DNA from: Nemertoderma westbladi | Lineage: Eukaryota > Xenacoelomorpha > Nemertodermatida > Nemertodermatidae | Direction: 5' to 3' | DNA: 22,784 nucleotides | Assembly: GCA_032718475.1 (NCBI GenBank) | Contig: JAUCBJ010005219.1 | Location: 1-22,784, forward strand | Shown: positions 1-8,389 of the stretch, piece by piece | How positions within the stretch are numbered: the stretch's first letter is position 1 | How the letters are laid out: every line of letters begins with the position of its first letter | Notes under the pieces: model-generated | The model's database searches: none | Seen by the model: the letters and a program-made list of their open reading frames with translations, nothing else | What the model was told of the DNA's origin: nothing | Made by a program: the position numbers and the translations under genes

Positions 1-251
1 CAGCCCACAATGTTAAGGATCGAGTTTAAATAGATAAAAGAGACATCGTCAGGAGGAGTAACAGCCCCTATCCTTCTTTAGTTAGGCATGCACTGATATT
101 AATTATATCTACAACTGCAAAGGGATTGGATTTTGGGTAAGCCGAGCTTCCAGGAGGCAACATTGTAGTCGCTGATCAAACTATCTTGAGATATACCACT
201 TAGGTGTCTCACCAAAAGCGAACTAAAGAAGTATGTAATCTTTGTGTTCTT

Positions 252-1110
252 TCAATTAAAAGCACTGTAGATCAAGCGACATTTCTGCTGATTAGTAATT
301 ATATCCTCGAAAGGTCCAAGGGCCACGTCCTCAATCATTGTTTGTTCGATACAAGCGCCTCCATAGGTTATGGATGGCATACAGATGGACCTCCAGATGA
401 AAGAAGTCACATTCAGAATAATAGAGTCTACTCCCAGTCCCCTGGTTTTACATTTACTCACATTTGACCAGGTTTTCTTTATCTAATGGTCTTTAACATT
501 CTGCCTGGTGAAGGAAAGGAAGGCCTAGGAAGCTACATGAGCTAACAGATTGACACGGGAATCCAGCTATATATTGTCACCATTATCTGTGGGGTTGTGG
601 AATCAAATCACAAACAACAAACGTGGACTTTCTAATATTTAGTTTCAGATTATGGTTATCAAAGTACAGTATTTCCTACATAGATCGACCAGTTGTTTGA
701 GATCTGACAGCATTTTCGCCATCAGCAGGATATCATCAGCATACCCTGTTCAATGGGTTTGCTTCATTGTCGATATAGAGGCCTAAGTTTGTAGACTCGA
801 TTTGGTGAAACAGATATGTGAGGTATATGTTGAAGAATAGTGCTGACAAGATTACACCTTGGCGCACACCACATCATCGAAGGGGAGGGGTAAAAGTATG
901 GATTTATCAAGATTGGCACATTCAAGTTTATCGAATAGCTTCCCATAGCTAACTGCATCGAATGCGCTAGTGAGGTCCATAGACTTCATGTACACCCTAG
1001 ATCCACCTCTGTTAAAACGTTTTATATAAGGTTCCCTGTCAGCATGTAAGGTAGTTATGTACTTTGATGATTTCTTATATCCCATTTGTAAGTTGCTTGT
1101 GGGTATGGAA
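252..1110 (-). pseudogene. Decayed non-LTR retrotransposon reverse transcriptase (family 1)
   Basis: Read on the minus strand, this is a reverse transcriptase in pieces. Around 1085-860 the frame gives VYMKSMDLTSAFDAVSYGKL, the RT palm strand with the first catalytic Asp. Near 870-745 another frame gives GVRQGVILSALFFNIYL, the usual GVRQG motif. At 746-729 a shifted frame gives YADDILLMA, the catalytic YADD box, reached only after two in-frame stops in the preceding frame. At 461-252 an open frame gives FIWRSICMPSITYGGAC, resembling the conserved block after the RT domain in LINE ORF2 proteins. The pieces lie in the right order on one strand, so I read them as one old insertion with several frameshifts. 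It differs from the LINE copies at 8390-16186, which use VLQGDTLAP and FADD. The outer borders are uncertain, and 1-250 may hold more of it. Confidence 0.7.
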
Positions 1111-1728
1111 TTCTGATATTTGCGATATAAATTTAAATTAATAATATCAGTATTCTAGAAGTCTTTGATTACAGGTACAGTATTATTAGACAACCGTAGT
1201 GTTCTTCCCATTGCTATTTCATCACCATTGTCTAAATGACACTATATATCGAGTCAAGGTCAAGGTGTACTCGTTTACTAAACACATGGACTGCTTAAAA
1301 TCATAAATTTTTAAATATTTTTTGCACATTGGGGCTGAAATTTTTTATTTGCTAATAGGAATGGGTCCTAAACATTCATTGTACTACTTACTGCCTTTTC
1401 CGTCGCACAATCTGTCCTTTTAATAAGTAAGAACTCATGGCATGTTAAGATCGGGGGATGGTAATCATGGCTACTCACTCCATAAGATGGTATTGCCATT
1501 AGTAATTACCATTAAATTATCATTAAATGAATTATTAAGTTTTCGAATTACAGAAGGGGTTTATTACACACTTGAAAACTTTACAGTGTTAAATTGATTG
1601 CAAAATTACAGAATGTGAGGACAATAAATTAATAATATAAGTAAGAACTACAATAAAATATACGAGGATAGAGTCACAAACAACATTATTTCCCTGGAAA
1701 CCCGACTATCTACAGCACCGGTTGTAAG
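1111..1728. other. AT-rich stretch with no gene; candidate poly(A) signal for tail exon C
   Basis: I see no coding signal or clear repeat here. On the minus strand there is an AATAAA hexamer at 1565-1560, about 165 nt downstream of the stop codon of the exon at 1729-1957. That is a plausible polyadenylation signal for a transcript ending with that exon. The hexamer is common by chance in DNA this AT-rich, so this is supporting rather than decisive evidence. Confidence 0.35.
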
Positions 1729-1957
1729 TCAGGTGGACTCCCACGGCGCGACCACGCTCAGCTTCAGTGCCGAGGTCTGTCCGTCGTCACTCTGGATGGT
1801 GAGTTTGCGAGACGCGACGAGAGTGGACGTCGTGCAGGGTTTAGAGCTCTTGGTCGCCGATAGGGTTGAATGACTAGCGGGTCCAGCCACTATTGGTCCT
1901 ATGGCCGTGGTCTGTCTTGTAAGATGTCGATGAGGCGGGGTGCCGAACAATTTGTTG
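1729..1957 (-). CDS. Putative alternative terminal exon C of the RGS gene
   Basis: On the minus strand an acceptor (ttattcaaatttag) is followed by one base that completes a codon, then 75 sense codons and TGA at 1731-1729. The translation starts NKLFGTPPHRHLTRQTT and ends ALKLSVVAPWEST. It is rich in Ser, Thr and basic residues, with no domain I recognise. The stretch is visibly GC- and CpG-richer than its AT-rich surroundings, as expected of a conserved exon. The acceptor phase matches the donor of the RGS-box exon (19385-19612), which ends in AA: AA+C gives Asn and the frame continues. Exons at 4720-4903 and 7403-7649 share this phase. The opening LFGT may be a diverged version of their FxFGA. 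Skipping of the other two exons would be required. Splice inference is from sequence only; this could also belong to an unrelated gene. Confidence 0.55.
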
Positions 1958-2080
1958 CTAAATTTGAATAAATAAGAAGATTATAGTATTCATTGATAAA
2001 ACTGTAAACGAAATGTTGTCAAATTAATAAGAAATATTCTTTTGAAATATTATACAACGTATTAACTTAATTTAAATATT

Positions 2081-4543
2081 AATGCCCTGTATTATTTTAC
2101 TTTCTATGCCTTGTATTATTTTTCTTTTTATGCCCTGTATTATTTTTCTTTTTATGCCTTGTATTATTTTACTTTTTATGCATTTTATTATTTAACTTTT
2201 AATGCCCTGTATCGTTTTTTTCTTTTTATCCCTTGAATTATTTTACATTTAATGCCCTGTATTATTTTACCTTTTTAGCCCTGTAGGATTTTACTTTTCA
2301 TATTAATGAATGACCTGTATTATTTAACTTTTAATGCCCTGTATTATTTAACTTTTAATGCACTGTATTATTTTACTTTAATTCCCTGTATTATTTAACT
2401 TTTAATGCACTGTATTATTTTACTTTTTATGCCCTGTATTATTTAACTTTTAATGCCCTGTATTATTTTACTTTTTATGCATTTTATTATTTAACTTTTA
2501 ATGCCCTGTATCGTTTTTTTCTTTTTATCCCTTGAATTATTTTACATTTAATGCCCTGTATTATTTTACCTTTTTAGCCCTGTAGGATTTTACTTTTCAT
2601 ATTAATGAATGACCTGTATTATTTAACTTTTAATGCCCTGTATTATTTAACTTTTAATGCACTGTATTATTTTACTTTAATGTCCCGTATTATTTTACTT
2701 TAATTCACTGTATTATTTAACTTTTAATGCACTGTATTATTTTACTTTAATGTCCCGTATTATTTTACTTTAATTCACTGTATTATTTAACTTTTAATGC
2801 CCTGTATTATTTTACCTTTTTAACCCTGTATGATTTTACTTTTCATATTAATGAATGACCTGTATTATTTAACGTTTAATGCCCTGTATTATTTAACTTT
2901 TAATGCACTGTATTATTTTACTTTAATTCCCTGTATTATTTAACTTTTAATGCCCTGTATTATTTTACCTTTTTAACCCTGTATGATTTTACTTTTCATA
3001 TTACTGAATGACCTGTATTATTTAACTTTTAATGCCCTGTATTACTTTACCTTTTTAACCCTGTATGATTTTACTTTTCATATTAATGAATGACCTGTAT
3101 TATTTAACTTTTAATGCCCTGTATTATTTAACTTTTAATGCACTGTATTATTTTACTTTTAATGCACTGTATTATTTAACGTTTAATGCCCTGTATTATT
3201 TAACTTTTAATGCCCTGTATTATTTTACCTTTTTAACCCTGTATGATTTTACTTTTCATATTAATGAATGACCTGTATTATTTAACTTTTAATGCCCTGT
3301 ATTATTTAACTTTAATTCCCTGTATTATTTAACTTTTAATGCCCTGTATTATTTTACCTTTTTAACCCTGTATGATTTTACTTTTCATATTAATGAATGA
3401 CCTGTATTATTTAACTTTTAATGCCCTGTATTATTTTACCTTTTTAACCCTGTATGATTTTACTTTTCATATTAATGAATGACCTGTATTATTTAACTTT
3501 TAATGCCCTGTATTATTTAACTTTTAATGCACTGTATTATTTTACTTTAATGCCCCGTATTACTTTACTTTATATTACCTGTATTATTTTACTTTTAATG
3601 CACAGTATTATTTTACTTTAATTCCCTGTATTATTTAACTTTTAATGCCTTGTATTATTTTACCTTTTTAACCCTGTATGATTTTACTTTTCATATTAAT
3701 GAATGACCTGTATTATTTAACTTTTAATGCCCTGTATTATTTTACTTTTAATGCACTGTATTATTTAACGTTTAATGCCCTGTATTATTTAACTTTTAAT
3801 GCCCTGTATTATTTTACCTTTTTAACCCTGTATGATTTTACTTTTCATATTAATGAATGACCTGTATTATTTAACTTTTAATGCCCTGTATTATTTAACT
3901 TTAATTCCCTGTATTATTTAACTTTTAATGCCCTGTATTATTTTACCTTTTTAACCCTGTATGATTTTACTTTTCATATTAATGAATGACCTGTATTATT
4001 GAACTTTTAATGCCCTGTATTATTTTACCTTTTTAACCCTGTATGATTTTACTTTTCATATTAATGAATGACCTGTATTATTTAACTTTTAATGCCCTGT
4101 ATTATTTAACTTTTAATGCACTGTATTATTTTACTTTAATGCCCCGTATTACTTTACTTTATATTACCTGTATTATTTTACTTTTAATGCACAGTATTAT
4201 TTTACTTTAATTCCCTGTATTATTTAACTTTTAATGCACTGTATTATTTTACTTTAATGCCCCGTATTATTTTACTTTATATTACCTGTATTATTTAACT
4301 TTTAATGCACTGTATTATTTTACTTTAATGCCCCGTATTATTTTACTTTTAATGTCCTGTATTATTTTGACTTTTAATGCCTTGTATTATTTTGACTTTT
4401 AATGCCTTGTATTATTTTACTTTCAATATTAATACCTTGTATTATTTTACTTTTAATACAAGTATATATGTTATGCCCGTATTATTTTATTTGTAATATT
4501 AATTAATGACCTGTATTATAGTATTTAACTTTTAATGACCTGC
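2081..4543. repeat. 24-bp AT-rich minisatellite with higher-order structure
   Basis: About 2.46 kb of tandem units built on a 24-bp motif, gccctgtattatttaac followed by ttttaat, giving roughly 100 units. Variants alternate: attatttaac versus attattttac, and gccctg versus gcactg, gccccg or gacctg. A distinctive longer block (tttaaccctgtatgatttta, then cttttcatattaatgaatga) recurs about a dozen times at unequal spacing, for example near 2296, 2594, 2844, 3075, 3254, 3384, 3462, 3688, 3846, 3972 and 4054. This gives a higher-order repeat that has itself been amplified. Units are more diverged at both ends than in the middle. Short open frames here (for example 3065-3271 and 3678-3860, YYLTFNAL repeats) exist only because 24 is a multiple of 3. 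It lies between tail exons B and C. Confidence 0.95.
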
Positions 4544-4719
4544 TAATGTTGATAAATCTTGCAGACTTGGGAGGTATATGGATTGCTAATTTGGTTGGGG
4601 TTAGTCGGACCTGTTACACTGCATACAGGATACAGGTTCCAACATCCACCTTATCTGCATTCTTATAGTCAGAATAGTAATTATACTGGGCAGTATAAAT
4701 AGGCGCATAAAAGTAATTG
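4544..4719. other. Short unique AT-rich spacer
   Basis: Sequence between the end of the 24-bp array and exon B. I see no gene or repeat. On the RGS reading this is 3' UTR or intron. Confidence 0.4.
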
Positions 4720-4903
4720 TCAAATTATAACAAAAATTTTGTAAAATAAAGTGGTAGGTACTGACTTTTTGAAAGACGTATCGTTTGGCTCTTTTAGATT
4801 TCCGGTGCTGTAAGACAACGACGAGTTTTGTTGACCCACTACGGTCAGTGGTTTGGATACAGTTCTGTGCTGCCGTCTACTGCGTGCTCCAAATGTGAAA
4901 AAC
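4720..4903 (-). CDS. Putative alternative terminal (or cassette) exon B of the RGS gene
   Basis: A strong minus-strand acceptor (tattctttctgccctag) precedes this open segment. One base completes a Lys codon with the AA of the RGS-box exon donor. Then come FFTFGARSRRQHRTVSKPLT and about 40 further residues to TGA at 4722-4720. The start FFTFGA closely matches FFKFGA at the start of exon A, in the same phase, which suggests the two exons arose by duplication. The last codons (LFYKIFVII) look like intron read-through, so the true exon may be shorter. A possible donor, gtcagt, lies after the codons for TSFK and would leave AA again. That is the same phase as the acceptor, so exon B could act as a symmetric cassette spliced on to exon C. 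If terminal, the nearest minus-strand AATAAA is about 230 nt downstream, at 4491-4486 inside the 24-bp array. Confidence 0.55.
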
Positions 4904-6706
4904 CTAGGGCAGAAAGAATAAGACGTTTTATGGGGCAACTAGAAATATTGTGGTGAACAAGGTGATCTTATATGTTAAGTTCTCTCATAATATTTGTTTT
5001 GTTGTGTATTAATTAGTATTACTTCGTATTATTATTAACAGAATGTATTGGGTACTCTATTAATTAGTATTAATTAATACCTGTACTGTATAGGACACAT
5101 AAAGTCGTGTTCAAAAAGTTTATTTGATTATTACTTTGCAGCGTTCTGACCTATAAGCCATAACGCTGCAAAGTCAGATTATTTAGAATAAGGATATAAA
5201 TAATTAATGATAAAAAATATGTTGTTCTAAAATAATTTGATTAATTGCACAAGCTGTGATTCAATGGGTCGGGAGCTTATTCAACAAAATTCATCTCCAG
5301 ATGACTTTTAATATAATATTAAAAATAATATGAATTAAAACTGATAGAGCTAATCACTATTCCAGGATAGTGTCTAATATTCTCAGTTTCAGACAAAAAT
5401 TTCCCCGACATAATTCATATTTTCCGATTGGAATTATAATTTATCCGACGAATTAAAAATGTATTATTTTTTTTTAATGTAATACCGATTATTCCGAAAT
5501 CGATAACTGGGATCGGTTAATTCACGGATTATGAATTAACATTATCTGATGTCAGTCCCCCAATAAGGAACCACTATTTAATCCGTAGTTTCCATCTCAG
5601 CAACCAAATAAAACTTCAGCCGCCAGATGGGTTAATATTATTTAGCATATTAAATTAATTATTACATTATACCAATTTAAAATGTAAATTTAATACCGAA
5701 ATATACATCTTTCAATGTAACATCATATCTCCTATATAGCAATAATTACCGACGACATTAAAAATCGTTTAGATGTTTCAACCAATTTCGTGTCTCTTAA
5801 TTATCTTTCACCAAAACGTGTCTCGCTCGACAAGCCAAAAATGTGTCAACATCATTGGCGTCGATTCTACTTCGTTTAACGTTGATGACGTCAATACGTC
5901 TCCTATCTCATTTCTTGACACACCGCACCGTACACGATTGTATGCACCATAACCATAACCAAGTATAACATACCGGTAGCCACAATACAATCGATGTGAA
6001 AGATTCATTCAATTTAATCAACCACTTACATTTGAAATAAATTTCGATAAAATTGAATGAAAGAAACTTTCTGACTTATTCAGAAGGGATTCCAGCCACG
6101 GCTGGCCCTATTATTATGTTGGTTATTCGTATTGATCGAAATCTATCACACAGCACTATAACGCAGAATTACTGCGCCTGTTATCTTTTGTTATTTGACA
6201 GGAACACCTGGAACATCAATTTTAATCCCGCAATAAAATATATTTGATAGGCCTATGTGAAATATAGCATTAAGCATACAAATAAAACATATTTATTAGA
6301 ACTGCATCAATATCATGCTTATTGTCCAAACTGACAGGGATACAATTTGGACCATAAATGGGATGGCTGGAAATTTGCTGAAAAAAATTAATCGACTTGA
6401 CTAGAAAACCCACCCATCTCGAATTTCTTCGAATCTTCGAACTGGAGTTTCTATAGCGTAATCTTATTACAGTAATAATGGTACATAGAGAACGCAGACA
6501 GAATGCCAGATGACATTTTTCTGCTTTGAATGACTCAATTTAGTCGAAAAGGTACTGATTAGCTCCACAATGGCCATTATATTCTCCTCTGAACAAGCTG
6601 ATTCGTATAGTACTGGCACAATCTAATTAAGGTAACGTGATAAAGAGATTACGTGAAAGGAAAAATTAGAGTAAGAATCTTACTGTATCAATTCTTTACT
6701 ATGTTG
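4904..6706. other. AT-rich intron with no supported gene
   Basis: About 1.8 kb between tail exons B and A. Two short open frames, at 5808-6008 (minus) and 6053-6247 (plus), show no domain, no splice context and no composition shift, so I do not call them genes. The one clear structural signal is the 13-bp inverted repeat annotated at 5133-5174. Confidence 0.5.
5133..5174. repeat. Perfect 13-bp inverted repeat (hairpin)
   Basis: ACTTTGCAGCGTT at 5133-5145 is exactly complementary to AACGCTGCAAAGT at 5162-5174, with a 16-nt loop. The arms are much GC-richer than their surroundings. Outside the arms the pairing becomes weak and patchy. It could be the centre of a small palindromic element or a structured RNA element in an intron. 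The stem is too short for a normal miRNA precursor. Confidence 0.75.
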
Positions 6707-6999
6707 GGCGACGGAGTAAGCAAGCTTAGTATATTACTGGTTATTCCGCTTGTTCAACCGTTGCCTGTCTGTCTGTCTGTCTGTCTGTCTGTTTATCTGT
6801 CTTGTCAATCACTTATGGTTGAAAGCTAGTAACTCTGTCGATATTTGACACGAATGAAACAAAACTTGGTACACGTGCGTACTGCGTCTAAAGTCTAGAA
6901 TTTGTACGTGCGGTGATTCAGCAGTTCTCTAGTCTTCCGCTAAAGGGCGTCTAGGCAACGTCTGGAATACTGGTAAGAGTAAACTTGCTTACTTCGACC
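6707..6999. mobile_element. MITE-like element with about 20-bp inverted ends
   Basis: The left end, gacggagtaagcaagcttag (from 6710), is matched in inverted orientation near 6974-6998, where the complement reads tcgaagtaagcaagtttact. The core AGTAAGCAAG is identical and the flanking bases largely agree. That defines a unit of about 290 bp with no coding capacity. Inside it is a (CTGT)n tract at about 6766-6801, then a unique stretch including aaaacttggtacacgtgcgt. I recognise no superfamily and cannot define a target-site duplication by eye. Confidence 0.45.
6766..6801. repeat. (CTGT)n tetranucleotide microsatellite
   Basis: About seven to eight tandem ctgt units followed by an imperfect tttatctgtc. 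It lies inside the MITE-like element. The C-rich repeat-like stretch near 20600 carries a similar tgtctgt/acagacag composition. Confidence 0.9.
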
Positions 7000-7402
7000 T
7001 GTGCGAGCGAAGGCCCCACTAATGTGTTACATTGATAGATTGTTGGGTAGAAATAAAGAGAGTAATTTGTGTAACCATGCGAATACTTTATATTATCTAA
7101 ACAATTTGGGTGAATTTCGCGTTCGTGTGTCGTGCCTGAAAGTGAATGGCTGAGGTTAAAATCTATTATTAATAAATGTTAGAGAAAATGTATTATGGGT
7201 AAGTAAAATGGGAAGGTGGGCGAGTTGATGGAAGTGGAGAAAAGAGCGAGCGTCATCGTACGTAATGGATAGGATACAGTCTCCACGGATGCAGTGCGTT
7301 GACAGAGTGAACCGGGGTAATTAAATCGAGACCTACGTGCACACCACAAGTAAAGGTAAACAGTTGATGGTAGGCAGGGTAGGGTACGCGTGGGATGACA
7401 GG
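7000..7402. other. Unique intronic or 3' UTR sequence
   Basis: No gene seen. It is less AT-rich than most of the window. If exon A is terminal, this would be its 3' UTR on the minus strand. I find no minus-strand AATAAA in it. Confidence 0.4.
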
Positions 7403-7649
7403 TTAATGTTGATGGGATGACGTCGTTTTGTAGCGCATTGGGTTCGTCTTATCTGCTTCCTTGTCTCCTCCGATCGCCACCATCCCCAAGGCGCCGGCTA
7501 TTCGCAACGGGGACGAGGGTAGTTTGACATTGACAGCTCCGGTTAGCGAAGTGCGCGGGGTCCGCCGCGGGTTGCTGCGAGTTGCGTGGAGGCCGAGAGG
7601 CACGGTGTGCGATTTGGTAACCGGTTGTTTTGCCCCAAACTTGAAAAAT
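7403..7649 (-). CDS. Putative alternative terminal exon A of the RGS gene
   Basis: The minus-strand acceptor (aattatcccccag) is followed by one base that completes a Lys codon with the AA left by the RGS-box exon. The frame then reads FFKFGAKQPVTKSHTVPLGL and about 60 more residues, ending TTSSHQH before TAA at 7405-7403 (81 codons plus stop). The segment is strongly GC- and CpG-rich against an AT-rich background, typical of selected coding sequence. No good GTRAGT donor is present, so I take it as terminal. After the RGS box the joined protein would read NNAKKK-FFKFGA. A basic stretch followed by aromatic residues is what I recall just after the RGS box in R7 proteins. The tail is rich in basic, Ser, Thr and Pro residues, with no known fold. 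This is the best supported of the three tails. Confidence 0.65.
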
Positions 7650-7780
7650 CTGGGGGATAATTCAAATAGTTTATAAAGTAGGCACCGCAAATGGATTAGT
7701 GATCTGATATTATTATTATATAAATTTAAAATCAAGCAGTTAAATAAGTAAAAAGGTAAGTTTAGAAGCCAATTTGCGGT

Positions 7781-8329
7781 ATGAATATGGAACATATTTA
7801 CTATTGAATATGGAACATATTTACTATAGAATATGGAACATATTTACTATTGAATGTATGGAACATATTTACTATTGAATATGGAACATATTTACAAATG
7901 AATATGGAACATATTTGCTATTGAATATGGAACATATTTACTATAGAATATGGAACATATTTACTATTGAATATATTGAACATATTTACTATTGAATATG
8001 GAACATATTTACTATTGAATATGGAACATATTTACTATAGAATATGGAACATATTTACTATTGAATATATGGAACATATTTACTATTGAATATGGAACAT
8101 ATTTACTATTGAATATGGAACATATTTACTATTGAATATGGAACATATTTACAAATGAATATGGAACATATTTACTATTGAATATGGAACATATTTACTA
8201 TTGAATATGGAACATATTTACTATTGAATATGGAACATATTTACAAATGAATATGGAACATATTTACTATTGAATATGGAACATATTTACTAATGAATAT
8301 GGAACATATTTACTAATGAATATGGAACA
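7781..8329. repeat. 23-bp AT-rich minisatellite
   Basis: About 24 tandem copies of a 23-bp unit containing gaatatggaacatatttac plus a variable ctat, caaa or ctaa connector. A few units carry a 2-bp or larger insertion (gaatgtatggaac, gaatatattgaac, gaatatatggaac). It ends about 60 bp before the 5' junction of LINE copy 1. Confidence 0.95.
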
Positions 8330-8389
8330 AACAGTAAACTATTCCATTACTACTGTAGGTCGAGTGAGCACGGACCCGACTACTACTAG

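Noticed and set aside
204-467. 87-codon plus-strand open frame
   Set aside because: It lies opposite the decayed RT fragment on the minus strand, has no recognisable domain, and is best explained as a shadow.
3065-3860. YYLTFNAL-repeat open frames in the 24-bp array
   Set aside because: Period divisible by three in AT-rich repeats; frames begin and end at unit variants and have no other coding sign.
5808-6247. Short frames at 5808-6008 (minus) and 6053-6247 (plus)
   Set aside because: No domain, no composition shift and no matching splice signals; expected by chance in this length of DNA.
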